64,000 nucleotides of DNA from Chloroflexota bacterium (GTDB taxonomy: Bacteria; Chloroflexota; Anaerolineae; DTLA01). Each line of letters starts with the position of its first letter. The first letter of the stretch is position 1. The position numbers and the translations under genes are program-made. The notes beneath the pieces were generated by a model. The model ran no database searches. It was not told the DNA's origin and saw nothing but the letters and a program-made list of their open reading frames with translations. Location: NCBI GenBank assembly GCA_014874485.1, contig JADBJK010000052.1, positions 1-64,000 of the forward strand, read 5' to 3'. Of the stretch, positions 50,942-59,533 are shown one piece after another.

Positions 50942-52393
50942 CTACTCTGCGGTGTTGCGGATGGCCTGAATCTTCAACGCCACCATGTGCCCGCTGACGG
51001 AACGGAGCGCGATGACGTGCACATGGGAACCCACCTGCACCGGGCCGACGATAACCGTCCACGGCGTAACCCAGACATCGTAGATGACGGGCAGCATGCC
51101 GTCGGGCGCGATCTTCCAGATGCCTGGAATCGGCGACGTCTGCACGACCCGCCCGTTGAACTCTATGACGTCGGGCACGGCTTCCCTGACGGTGATGTGC
51201 GACGCTTCCACCACGCGGTCGGTGCGCAGGGTCCCCGTAACGACGGCCATCAGCCCCACGGCCGGGGTCAGCCCGTCTATCACCGTGTCGGGCTTGATGA
51301 GCACGCGGATGCCGCGCACGATCCAGTAGTCGTCGTGAATCTCGTCAATGCGGCCTGCGAAAGTGATTTCCTGGTTCAACGGGGGGCGCAGGACTTTGAT
51401 GCGCTGGGCCACGAGGACCGCGTTGGCGTCCGCGGCTGTGCTCAGGCTAATGGGCACGGCGACCACGTGCACCAGCGCGCCCACGTCCGCAGGCCCCTTG
51501 GTCTCGTCAATGGTCGTGCTAATGGTAACCGTTACGCTGATGACGCTGGGGAGCACATCGGTGCTCGTGAGCGGCCGAATGCCCCAGACCGCCGGCAGTT
51601 CCTCGCCCGACTTGCTGACGATGATGCCCTGGAAACTGACCGGTTCGGCCTGCGGCTCGCGGACGCGGATGCGGGTCGCCACCACGGAGCGGTCGGCCTG
51701 CAGGAAGCCCTTGACCTCGGCGATGAGGCCCACCTGCGGCGTGCCGATGATTTCGGTCGTCGCGGTGATGATGACCTTGACATTGCGCACCGTCCATTCG
51801 GTGTCGCCGATGCTCTGAATAGGGCCGGTGAACTCTACCTCCACCTGGCTGGGCTTGCGGATGACGATGAGGCGCGCGTCCACCTTGCCGTCATTGGTGC
51901 GGAAGCCCGTTACGCTGGCGATGTCGCCGACGGCGGGGACGACGCCCTCCGGCAGGAGTTTCGTCTTATCGGACACGACAACGGTCTCCTGGCCCACCGT
52001 CCACTCGCCCAGGAGGCCACCCGCCGGCAGCGCCACGATGGGCGCGGTGAACTGCACTGGGCGCAGTTGGACAGGCGGCCGGAGCACCTTGATCATCCGC
52101 GCCAGCACGGAGCGGTCCTGCTGGCGGACGCCCACCACCTGGACGGTGGCGCCCACATCGGCGGGGCCGGCCTGCTCGTTGACCACCGTCTGCTCGTTGA
52201 GCCGCACCGTTACGCCCGACACGACCCATTCGGTGGCGCTGTGCTTCGCCTGAATGACGCCGGTGAAATTCACCGTGGGGTTCCCTGGGGGTTCCGGCGC
52301 GGGGCCTTCGGCAAACGCCGCGGGCACCAGCAGGGCCATCACGGCCATGACCACCGCGACCGCCGAGAGAAGCCGAATCACCCTTCGTTCCAT
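50942..52393 (-). CDS. Exported protein with six DUF5666-like repeats
   Basis: 483 residues from the ATG at 52393 (GAGGAGGACAACG upstream). Signal peptide MERRVIRLLSAVAVVMAVMALLVPAAFA. Six OB-like modules of about 65-75 residues follow, each opening V/I-x-F-x-G-x-I (VNFTGVIQA, VQFTAPIVA, VEFTGPIQS, VSFQGIIVS, ITFAGRIDE, IEFNGRVVQ), with a central WxVxxxxVxI strand and closing ...DRSVxAxxIxVxxP. This matches DUF5666. No anchor is seen at the C-terminus, so it may be released or bound to the surface. It sits 69 bases upstream of the propeller gene, same strand. Confidence 0.85.
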   Translation of the reverse strand: MERRVIRLLSAVAVVMAVMALLVPAAFAEGPAPEPPGNPTVNFTGVIQAKHSATEWVVSGVTVRLNEQTVVNEQAGPADVGATVQVVGVRQQDRSVLARMIKVLRPPVQLRPVQFTAPIVALPAGGLLGEWTVGQETVVVSDKTKLLPEGVVPAVGDIASVTGFRTNDGKVDARLIVIRKPSQVEVEFTGPIQSIGDTEWTVRNVKVIITATTEIIGTPQVGLIAEVKGFLQADRSVVATRIRVREPQAEPVSFQGIIVSKSGEELPAVWGIRPLTSTDVLPSVISVTVTISTTIDETKGPADVGALVHVVAVPISLSTAADANAVLVAQRIKVLRPPLNQEITFAGRIDEIHDDYWIVRGIRVLIKPDTVIDGLTPAVGLMAVVTGTLRTDRVVEASHITVREAVPDVIEFNGRVVQTSPIPGIWKIAPDGMLPVIYDVWVTPWTVIVGPVQVGSHVHVIALRSVSGHMVALKIQAIRNTAE

Positions 52394-52611
52394 CGTTGTC
52401 CTCCTCTGCTTGGGGTAGCGTGCGGGGTCTCCCAGGATTGGTTGGGCGGAGGGAGGCCGCCTGCCGCCCGAATGCTTGGGGGGCATTCGTGGACAGAGGT
52501 TGGGCCAATCCCGGGAGACACCCCGCCGCTTGTTTCCGCTGATTCAAACGCACGGCATCGGCTGCGGATACGGCCGCGCGTTCTCGTGGTTGGTCATAGG
52601 CACGGCTGGGC

Positions 52612-52643
52612 AAAAAGAAAGCCAGCCATCCCGACGGCTGACT
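52612..52643 (-). terminator. Intrinsic terminator downstream of infA
   Basis: On the minus strand AGTCAGCC (52643-52636), loop, GGCTGGCT (52627-52620; one mismatch), followed by TTCTTTTT (52619-52612). It lies 110 bases after the infA stop. The rest of 52394-52755 shows no gene. Confidence 0.75.
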
Positions 52644-52755
52644 TCAGACAGATGCTGCGCAGTTTCGCCGCGCCATTACAGGCGGGACTCCCTGCCGTTA
52701 TATCTGCGGCGGTCGTAGGTGCGCCGTGCTCCCTGCCGTGTGGCAGGGCGTCCGC

Positions 52756-53001
52756 CTACTTCTTGTAGCGGTACACGATGCGCCCGCGGGTCAAGTCGTA
52801 AGGCGAAAGTTCCACCAGAACCCGGTCGCCCAGCAAGATGCGGATGTAGTACATGCGAATCTTGCCGGAGATGTGCGCGAGCACCTCGTGGCCGGAGTCC
52901 AGTTGAACGCGGAACTGGGCGTTGGGCAGCGTCTCCACCACGGTGCCCTGCGCCTCAATGACTTCTCGCTTCTTTGCCGGTCGTGCGTCTTGCTTCGCCA
53001 T
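52756..53001 (-). CDS. infA: Translation initiation factor IF-1
   Basis: 81 residues from the ATG at 53001 (CAGGAGG 5-6 bases upstream). S1-type OB fold that binds the ribosomal A site with IF-2 and IF-3. The core is [68 protein letters not shown], which matches IF-1 end to end. The N-terminus has an extra stretch of about 10 residues ([11 protein letters not shown]) compared with the usual MAKEE start. It lies 30 bases after ftsK on the same strand rather than in a ribosomal protein operon. Confidence 0.95.
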   Translation of the reverse strand: MAKQDARPAKKREVIEAQGTVVETLPNAQFRVQLDSGHEVLAHISGKIRMYYIRILLGDRVLVELSPYDLTRGRIVYRYKK

Positions 53002-53031
53002 GCAACCTCCTGCATCCAAACTTGCGTGCGC

Positions 53032-55230
53032 CTACGCGCGCGTCTCGGGGCTCCCGCCAATTGGGGAGCCGCCGGCATCCAGTGTCCCGTTGTCCGAGAA
53101 CTCGTCAAAATCGTCCAGCAGCACTTCCCTGGGCTTGCCGCCGACCTCTGGCGGGCCGATGATGCCGCGTTGCTCCATGAGGTCAATCAGCCGTGCGGCG
53201 CGCGGGTAGCCGATGCGCATCCGCCGCTGCAACAGCGACGCCGATGCGGTGCCGGTCTGCCGCACCAGCGCAATCGCCTGGTCCAGCAGGTCGTCCTCCT
53301 CTTCCGCGTCTTCCAGCGACGCCCAGGGGGCTGGGGTCGGCGGGCCTTCGGCGGGCAGCGCCTCCATCCAGAACTTCACCAGGTTCTCCACCTCGCGGTC
53401 CGAGACGAAACACCCCTGAAGCCGCTGCAGGTGGCTGGAATCCGGCGCCATGAACAGCATATCGCCGCGCCCCAGCAGTTTCTCGGCCCCGGCCGTATCC
53501 AGGATGACCCGTGAGTCCACCTGCGACGTTACCGCGAACGAGATGCGGGCCGGGAAGTTGGCCTTGATGAGGCCCGTTACCACGTCCACCGACGGCCGCT
53601 GCGTGGCGATGACCAGATGAATGCCCGTGGCCCGCGCCATCTGGGCGATGCGGCAGATGGACCGCTCCACCTCCTCCGGGGCCATCATCATCAGGTCGGC
53701 CAGTTCGTCAATCACCACCACGATGCGCGGGAGCGGGTCCTGGCCCTGCGCCGTCATCTTGCGGTTGTAGTCCTCCAGGTGGCGTGCCTTCTCCGCCGAG
53801 AACTTGCGGTAGCGCTCGTCCATCTGGAAGGTAACCCACCGCAGCGCCGCCACGGCCGACTCCAATTCCACGACCACCGGCGCGATGAGATGGGGAAGCC
53901 CGTTGTACCGGGTCAGTTCCACCATCTTCGGATCTATCATCACCAGGCGGACGGCATCAGGTCCGTTGTTGAAGATCAGCGACGACACGATGGCGTTGAT
54001 GCACACCGACTTGCCCGAACCGGTTGCGCCGGCGATGAGCAGGTGTGGCATCTCGGCCAGGTCCGCGAAGACCGGCTTGCCCGACACGTTGTGCCCCAGG
54101 GCGATCTTCAGCCGCCCCTTGCTCTTGCGGAAGGCGTCGGACTCCAGCACCGACCGCAGCGATACCAGGCTCACATCGGCGTTCGGGACCTCAATGCCGA
54201 CGAGCGACTTGCCTGGCACGGGCGCTTCAATGCGAATCGGCGCTGCGGCCAAGGCGAGCGCCAGGTCGTTGGCCAGGCCGTAGATTTTGCTGACCCGCAC
54301 CTTGCGCTGATGCACATGGCCGTTGGAGCCGGGCGCTTGGATGTAGCCGGGTTCCACGCCGAACTGGGTTACCACCGGCCCGACGTTGATCTCTACGACC
54401 TTGGCGGGCACGCCAAAGGAGGCCAGCGTCTCCTCTATGACGGCGGCCCGCATCCGCGCGTCGGTCTCGCTGAACTTCTGCGGCGACCCCGGGTCCAGCA
54501 GGTCAATCGGCGGGAGGTTCTTGGCCCGCCTGACCCGCGGCTGGGGCGCAGGCTCGGGTTCAGCGGCGGGTTTGGCCTCCGCCTTGACCTTCGGCAGGGA
54601 AGGCCGCTTTCGGGCTGCGGGCTGCGGCGGCAGGTTCACCACCGGCTCCTGGGCCTCGCCGCGGCGGAGTCGCCCCCGCACTGCGTCGGCCAGCCCCGCC
54701 ACCGCCTGGCGTGCCGCTGCAAGGTGCTGCGGGCTCAGGCTCAAGCCCAGCACCGCGCCGCCCACCAGGATCAGGGCCAGGATAAGCCAGGCCCCGAACG
54801 TCCCAACGGAAGCCGTGAGCAGGCGGGAGATGGCCCAGCCCACATAGCCGCCGCCCTTGCCCGCGTCGGCGGCCGCCAGCGGATCGGGCCCGCCGCCGAT
54901 TAGGTGAAACACTCCCAGCAGGCCCAGGAGCAGCAGTTCCAAACCCACAACGGTATCCCATTGCTGGGATACCCGTTCCCACAGACGTGGCTTCAACAGG
55001 GAGACGCCGGTGGCCACAAAGCCCACGGCCACCAGAAACGCCCCCCACCCGAAGACGCGACGGAGTCCTTGAGCCCACCAATTGATCCACGCGCCTCGGG
55101 TGATGGAAAGGAGGCTGAGCAAGGTAACCAACCCCAGGGCAACCAGAAGGACGGCGACGATTTCCCGTCGGTAACGGGCTGCATTGAGCCCGGGGACTTC
55201 AGTTGCTGGGTTTGATTTTTGGCGTGTCAT
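53032..55230 (-). CDS. ftsK: DNA translocase FtsK/SpoIIIE
   Basis: Hexameric ATPase that pumps chromosomal DNA through the division septum. 732 residues: four or five N-terminal membrane helices (about 22-175), a Pro/Ala-rich linker (about 195-240), the alpha/beta motor (about 250-650) with Walker A GATGSGKSVCINA (about 396-408), Walker B IVVVIDELADLMM (about 502-514), MARATGIHLVIATQRPSVDVVTG and FAVTSQVDSRVILD, and a C-terminal gamma winged helix (about 660-710; QTGTASASLLQRRMRIGYPRAARLIDLMEQRGIIGP) that reads KOPS/SRS sites. A short linker places it nearer SpoIIIE than E. coli FtsK. Confidence 0.95.
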   Translation of the reverse strand: MTRQKSNPATEVPGLNAARYRREIVAVLLVALGLVTLLSLLSITRGAWINWWAQGLRRVFGWGAFLVAVGFVATGVSLLKPRLWERVSQQWDTVVGLELLLLGLLGVFHLIGGGPDPLAAADAGKGGGYVGWAISRLLTASVGTFGAWLILALILVGGAVLGLSLSPQHLAAARQAVAGLADAVRGRLRRGEAQEPVVNLPPQPAARKRPSLPKVKAEAKPAAEPEPAPQPRVRRAKNLPPIDLLDPGSPQKFSETDARMRAAVIEETLASFGVPAKVVEINVGPVVTQFGVEPGYIQAPGSNGHVHQRKVRVSKIYGLANDLALALAAAPIRIEAPVPGKSLVGIEVPNADVSLVSLRSVLESDAFRKSKGRLKIALGHNVSGKPVFADLAEMPHLLIAGATGSGKSVCINAIVSSLIFNNGPDAVRLVMIDPKMVELTRYNGLPHLIAPVVVELESAVAALRWVTFQMDERYRKFSAEKARHLEDYNRKMTAQGQDPLPRIVVVIDELADLMMMAPEEVERSICRIAQMARATGIHLVIATQRPSVDVVTGLIKANFPARISFAVTSQVDSRVILDTAGAEKLLGRGDMLFMAPDSSHLQRLQGCFVSDREVENLVKFWMEALPAEGPPTPAPWASLEDAEEEDDLLDQAIALVRQTGTASASLLQRRMRIGYPRAARLIDLMEQRGIIGPPEVGGKPREVLLDDFDEFSDNGTLDAGGSPIGGSPETRA

Positions 55231-55314
55231 ACAGGCGCACTGAGCAGGCCGCTGGTCGGCGGTGCTGCCTTCGTGCTCGCACCCCTCGCTCTTTCCGCAA
55301 GGCCGATGCCCGTG

Positions 55315-55521
55315 CTACTCCAGGCGGCGGGCCATGCGTCGCTGCTGTTGACGCATCTTGCGCAGGCCGCGCCGTTTGGCCTTGCGCTTCAGTTCGCTCT
55401 TGGAGACATACCAGCGCTTCTGGCGGTACACGCTGAGGATTTTGTCCTCAGTTACCTGCTTGCGGAACCGCCGAAGCAAGTCCTCGTATGACTCTCCAGA
55501 CCGCAGTGTAACGGTAGCCAA
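55315..55521 (-). CDS. rpsU: 30S ribosomal protein S21
   Basis: 68 residues. The start is a TTG at 55521, giving MATVTLRSGESYEDLLRRFRK, the usual S21 N-terminus; GAGGTG lies about 8 bases before it. Very basic C-terminal helix (RQKRWYVSKSELKRKAKRRGLRKMRQQQRRMARRLE). S21 sits near the 16S 3' end and helps initiation. About 110 bases upstream lies an intrinsic terminator that ends the transcript from the strong promoter at 55881-55909, so S21 may be controlled by attenuation. Confidence 0.93.
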   Translation of the reverse strand: MATVTLRSGESYEDLLRRFRKQVTEDKILSVYRQKRWYVSKSELKRKAKRRGLRKMRQQQRRMARRLE

Positions 55522-55632
55522 CTGTGTTTCACCTCGCTTCCCTATAGGCCGGAGCAGAGCGCCTATGCCGTGGGCAGCAGATGCGCGCTGACGGCCGGTA
55601 TTCCGTTCGGATGCGGGGCCTCGCACCGGGCA

Positions 55633-55666
55633 TAGAAAACGGCCCCGCTGTGGTCAGCAAGGGCCG
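55633..55666 (-). terminator. Intrinsic terminator or attenuator upstream of rpsU
   Basis: On the minus strand CGGCCC (55666-55661) pairs with GGGCCG (55645-55640), with an inner GCTG/CAGC stem, then TTTTCT. It lies between the promoter at 55881 and the rpsU start. Confidence 0.75.
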
Positions 55667-55874
55667 CTCATGGTCTGTCGCTCGCGCTCTGCTACACTCT
55701 GCGTGCACTCAACCCTTCTCGCTCCGCAAGACCCTTGATAGCGAACGTAGCCGCATCCCCGGAACAGCCCACGCTGACGTTACGAGAATCGGCGGCCTCT
55801 TGGAGACGAAGCCTCTCAAAGCGGCCCTCCTGACCTCGCAATGCACCCGTCCTCAATCCTGCGGACGGGCTTAC
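55633..55874 (-). ncRNA. Candidate structured RNA or rpsU leader
   Basis: About 240 nt from the predicted start of the 55881-55909 promoter to the terminator at 55633-55666. The RNA would fold a perfect CCCGTCC/GGACGGG hairpin near its 5' end (about 55843-55866), and a hairpin around GAGAGGCTTCGTCTC (about 55800-55815). No reading frame with a ribosome site is seen inside. It does not carry the RNase P, tmRNA, T-box or 6S signatures that I can recognise. It could be a stand-alone RNA or an attenuated leader of rpsU. Confidence 0.55.
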
Positions 55875-55880
55875 ACTGCC

Positions 55881-55909
55881 ATTATACGGAATGAACAAAA
55901 AGATGTCAA
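55881..55909 (-). promoter_or_regulatory. Perfect consensus promoter upstream of rpsU (TTGACA-N17-TATAAT)
   Basis: Minus strand TTGACA (55909-55904), 17 bases, TATAAT (55886-55881). Start near 55874. Perfect match to both hexamers, as for the GntR promoter. Confidence 0.88.
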
Positions 55910-55964
55910 ACATCCGCGGCGCGGACACGCCGTTTCTGTTATTGCGGGCGAAGCGCAGCAATCC

Positions 55965-55999
55965 CACGTGCGACGCACCTCGGAGGTGCGTCGCACGTG
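55965..55999. repeat. 35-bp palindrome, family P1, copy 5
   Basis: Arms as in copy 1 (CACGTGCGACGCACCTC), central base G. Confidence 0.95.
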
Positions 56000-56336
56000 C
56001 CTTCTCACGTCATTGCGGGCGGCAATTGAGAATTCTTCGCGGCTTCGCCACTCAGAATGGCAGGGCGGGGGCTGTCATTGCGAGCGAAGCGAAGCAATCT
56101 CGCACCCCGGGGATTGGTTCGGGGCTTCGCCCCTCGCAATGACATCCCATCTGTCATTGCGAGCGAAGCGAAGCAATCCTGCGCTCCATTTGTTATGCTG
56201 AACGAAGCGGAGCATCTCGGTTGGCGAGATTCTTCGCGGCTTCGCCGCTCAGAATGACAGTTTAGGGGGATTGCTTCGGGGCTTCGCCCCTCGCAATGAC
56301 ATCCCATCTGTCATTGCGGGCGAAGCGCAGCAATCC

Positions 56337-56371
56337 CACGTGCGACGCACCTCCGAGGTGCGTCGCACGTG
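56337..56371. repeat. 35-bp palindrome, family P1, copy 6
   Basis: Same arms as copy 5 but central base C, that is, the element is the same in the stem and differs only at the unpaired base. Confidence 0.95.
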
Positions 56372-56603
56372 CCTTCTCACGTCATTGCGGGCGGCAATTG
56401 AGAATTCTTCGCGGCTTCGCCACTCAGAATGGCAGGGCGGGGGCTGTCATTGCGAGCGAAGCGAAGCAATCTCGCACCCCGGGGATTGGTTCGGGGCTTC
56501 GCCCCTCGCAATGACATCCCATCTGTCATTGCGAGCGAAGCGAAGCAATCTCGTACTCCAGGGACTGCTTCGGACGCGCCCTCGCAATGACATCCGCTGC
56601 CTG

Positions 56604-58955
56604 TCAGCGAAGCATGCGGGCCACCATCCGCCGCAACTCGTCGGCACCGAAGGGCTTGACCAGGCGCGGCTGGCCGGTCTCCTCCAGGAAGCCAACCGTC
56701 CGCTGGTCGGCCACGTCGCCGGTTACGAACAGCACCCGCGGGACCAGGTCGGGGTAGAGCACCTGCAACTCCATGAAGAACTGATCGCCCCGCATGGACG
56801 GCATCTTGATGTCCGAGATGATGAGGTCGGGCCGCTCGTCGGCCAGCATGGACAGCGCCTCTTGCCCGTTCGTGGCGCACCACACCGTGTGCCCGGCCCG
56901 CTGGAGCGCCTTCGCGATGAAGTCGGCCACGGCCGGCTCGTCCTCCACCACCAGGATGCGGGCAGGAGCCACGGGCGGGAGTTCGCCCTCCTCCTCCACT
57001 TCGGGCAGCGCCTCGGCCGCCACAGCCACCGGCAAGTCCACGAAGAACCGGCACCCCTGGCCCTGCTGGCTCTCAAACGAGATGGAGCCGCCGTGCTGGC
57101 GCACAATCCCCTCGGCGATGGACAGGCCCAGGCCCGTGCCGTCGCGCTTGGTGGTGAAGAACGGCTCAAAGATGCGGTGTTGCAGCCCAGGGGGGATGCC
57201 AGGGCCGTCGTCCGCGATCTCCACGCGGACCGTGCGGTCGGCCAGCAGGCATGTCCGAACGGTCAAGGTGCCCCGTCCGTGCGCGCGGGTCATGGCCTGG
57301 TGCGCGTTGTTCACCAGGTTCAGGAAGACCTGATGCAACTGATGGGCATCGGCCAAAATCTTGGGCAGGTTGGGGTCCAGTTCCGTCTCCACGGCAATGT
57401 TGTCCATGTGCAATTGGTACGCCTTGAGTTGCAGCACCTCCTGCACGGGGCGGTTGACGTCCACCCACTCGCGGCGCGGCTCGTGCTTGCGCACCACCGA
57501 CAGCAGCCCCTGGACGATGGTGCGGGCACGCAGGGCGGCCTCGGTGATCTGGCGCAGGTCCTCTTTCATCTGCGGAGCCTGGGCTTCCTCCTCCAGCATC
57601 TGCGCATACCCGAGGACGGTCGTCAGCGGGTTGTTGAGTTCGTGCGCCACGCCCGAGACCAATTCGCCGATGAGCGACAGTTTCTCGTTCTGGGCCAGGA
57701 GTTCCCGCGCCGCCTGCAACTGGTTGAGTTGCTCGGTAACCTTGTTGTACAGTTGCGCGTTCTGGATGGCAGCCGCCGCCTGGCCCGAAAGCGCCGTGAG
57801 GAACGTGTGGAGCGCGCGGTCAAACCCTCGCCCCGTGCGGGCGAACACCGACAGCACGCCGATGACCTGATTGCCCGCGATGAGCGGGAAGCCCCAGTAG
57901 GTCTGGATGCCGGCCTCGGCCACCGTCCGGAGCGCCGGGATGTCGCGGCGCGCGCCCAGCCCCGACAGCGAGACCGCGCTCTGGGCCTGCAGCACCTGCT
58001 CGCCCAGGTAGTCCAGCGCGGCCCACCCCCCGGCGTTCTCCAGGAGCGCGTCCAGGCCCGACTGCTCGGCCAGCGTCTGGAGGCGCGTGCTGCTGTCCAC
58101 CAGCGTAACCGCCGCGCCTACGATGCCCTCCAGTCGGCGGATGTGCTCCAAGAGGATACGCAGTGTGGGGCGCAGTTCCAGCGTCGTGGAGACGGCCATG
58201 TCCACGTCGCGGAGCGCGGTGAGGCGCATCAGGTTCTGCTCCGACTCCTCGGCGAGGCGCGCGCGGGCGATGCCCAGGGCCACCAGCCTGCCCACGCTGG
58301 CGAGCACGTCCAGCCGCGACGGAGGAATGGGCCGGTCTTTGGGCAACGCGATGCACATGGTGCCCAGTTGTTGCCCCTGGTGGATCAGCGGGATGGAGAT
58401 GGTGGCAGCGATGCCCTTCTGCCTGAGGCCCGGCGGAGCCGACGGCCCGATGCGCACGACCTGGATGGCCTCGCCGGCGCACATTGGCTCGGCCTTGCCC
58501 AGCAGGCGCAGCAGTTCCTCGGCCTCGTCCACGGGCATCTGGTGGGCCACTGCCACGTGGCTGCCATCGTTGTGCCGGATGCACATGGCCCCGGCCTGCG
58601 CCCTGAGCGCGGCCACGGTGCGCTCCAGCACCTCGGCGAGCATGGGCCTCAGTTCGCGGGCGTCGCCGACAACTTGCGCCACCTCGGCCAGCAGTGCCCG
58701 CTCCTCCTCACGCCGCCGCAGGCGTGCGCGAAGCCCCACCGCAACGACCGCCATCCCCACGAGCGCCGCCGAACCCGCGACAGCCGCCCACGGGGGCACT
58801 GTGCCGACATCTTGCGCTTGCAAGGCCGCCCTCGGCACGAAGGCAGGCGAAAACAGGGCAAGGGCAAACGTCCCCCGTGCCCAAGACCGTTTTGGCCACA
58901 TGGGTAAGCGAAACGGCATCCTCACGTTGTCCCGCCACCTGATTCCGGGGCGCAT
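56604..58955 (-). CDS. Hybrid sensor histidine kinase with GAF domains and C-terminal receiver
   Basis: 783 residues. The start is uncertain: ATGs at 58955 and 58919 both lack a good ribosome site. A hydrophobic N-terminus with one clear membrane helix (about 55-75), two GAF-type sensor domains (about 80-235 and 245-410), HisKA with phospho-His in SGVAHELNNPLTTVLGYAQML (about 436), HATPase with NLVNNAHQAM, EIADDGPGIPP, GTGLGLSIAEGIVRQHGG (about 540-650), and a receiver (about 665-783) with phospho-Asp in LIISDIKMPS (about 713) and Lys in LVKPF. The output partner is not adjacent. Dispersed repeats begin 12 bases after the stop. Confidence 0.92.
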   Translation of the reverse strand: MRPGIRWRDNVRMPFRLPMWPKRSWARGTFALALFSPAFVPRAALQAQDVGTVPPWAAVAGSAALVGMAVVAVGLRARLRRREEERALLAEVAQVVGDARELRPMLAEVLERTVAALRAQAGAMCIRHNDGSHVAVAHQMPVDEAEELLRLLGKAEPMCAGEAIQVVRIGPSAPPGLRQKGIAATISIPLIHQGQQLGTMCIALPKDRPIPPSRLDVLASVGRLVALGIARARLAEESEQNLMRLTALRDVDMAVSTTLELRPTLRILLEHIRRLEGIVGAAVTLVDSSTRLQTLAEQSGLDALLENAGGWAALDYLGEQVLQAQSAVSLSGLGARRDIPALRTVAEAGIQTYWGFPLIAGNQVIGVLSVFARTGRGFDRALHTFLTALSGQAAAAIQNAQLYNKVTEQLNQLQAARELLAQNEKLSLIGELVSGVAHELNNPLTTVLGYAQMLEEEAQAPQMKEDLRQITEAALRARTIVQGLLSVVRKHEPRREWVDVNRPVQEVLQLKAYQLHMDNIAVETELDPNLPKILADAHQLHQVFLNLVNNAHQAMTRAHGRGTLTVRTCLLADRTVRVEIADDGPGIPPGLQHRIFEPFFTTKRDGTGLGLSIAEGIVRQHGGSISFESQQGQGCRFFVDLPVAVAAEALPEVEEEGELPPVAPARILVVEDEPAVADFIAKALQRAGHTVWCATNGQEALSMLADERPDLIISDIKMPSMRGDQFFMELQVLYPDLVPRVLFVTGDVADQRTVGFLEETGQPRLVKPFGADELRRMVARMLR

Positions 58956-59113
58956 GTCCCAACCCAGCGCCCCGCGATTTCTGGCGCACTTACATCATAC
59001 TATAGCGCCACTCACTTGGCACTCACATAGAGGGCGATTTTGGCCGTGTACGTTAAGATTTGCACACGTTGACAAGGGCTTTCACCGGTGGTAGCATGGG
59101 GCCGGAGGCGCAC

Positions 59114-59533
59114 ATGTCGGATTCCGGCGAGAAGTACGTCGTTCCCCTGGAGGAACTCGCGTTCCGGTTCTCGCGCAGCAGCGGCCCGGGCGGCCAGCAC
59201 GTGAATCGCTCGGCCACGCAGGTGGAACTGCTGTTTGACGTGGCCCACTCGCCCAGCCTGACCGACGAGCAGCGGGCGCTGGTCATGCAACGCCTGCGCG
59301 GCTACATTGACGGCGACGGCGTGCTACACCTGGTGTCCAGCGGCACGCGGAGCCAACTGCGCAACCGCGAGGAAGTGGTGCGCCGCTTCGCCCAGATGAT
59401 GGAGCGGGCGCTGCGCGTGCCCAAGCCGCGACGCGCAACCCGCCCATCGGCTGCGGCGCGGGAACGGCGGCTGGCCGAAAAGCGCCGCCGCGCCGAGGTC
59501 AAGCGCCTTCGCAGCAGGGCCAATGACGAGTAG
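59114..59533 (+). CDS. arfB: ArfB-like peptidyl-tRNA hydrolase (GGQ domain)
   Basis: Frees stalled ribosomes by hydrolysing peptidyl-tRNA without a stop codon. 139 residues from the ATG at 59114 (GGAGG 5 bases upstream). GGQ loop SSGPGGQHVN (22-31) in the family setting FRFSRSSGPGGQHVNRSATQVELLFDV, then a basic C-terminal tail (RAARERRLAEKRRRAEVKRLRSRA region) that enters the mRNA channel. Size and the lack of a codon-recognition domain separate it from RF1/RF2. The next gene overlaps its end. Confidence 0.92.
   Translation: MSDSGEKYVVPLEELAFRFSRSSGPGGQHVNRSATQVELLFDVAHSPSLTDEQRALVMQRLRGYIDGDGVLHLVSSGTRSQLRNREEVVRRFAQMMERALRVPKPRRATRPSAAARERRLAEKRRRAEVKRLRSRANDE

Larger units (their letters stand above)
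55939..56592. repeat. Large composite dispersed repeat cluster
   Basis: A stretch of about 190 bases (about 55940-56130: CATTGCGGGCGAAGCGCAGC, P1 palindrome, GGCGGCAATTGAGAATTCTTC, TCGCACCCCGGGGATTGG) recurs nearly unchanged at about 56312-56520, showing a segmental duplication. Between and after lie further TGTCATTGCGAG...CTCGCAATGACA units. No gene is supported in 55910-56603. Confidence 0.88.

Noticed and set aside
49973-52768. 931-codon + strand open frame across two minus-strand genes
   Set aside because: It runs opposite to two genes with signal peptides and ribosome sites and continues through the gap between them; no motif supports it.
55528-55880. RNase P RNA, tmRNA or 6S RNA in the rpsU leader
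   Set aside because: Looked for the RNase P core (GAAAGTCC / ACAGAA), a tmRNA Ala-tRNA-like end and the 6S bubble; none is present. It is kept only as an unclassified RNA candidate.
56271-58907. 878-codon + strand open frame antisense to the hybrid kinase
   Set aside because: It begins in dispersed repeat DNA and mirrors the kinase; composition is typical of an antisense shadow.
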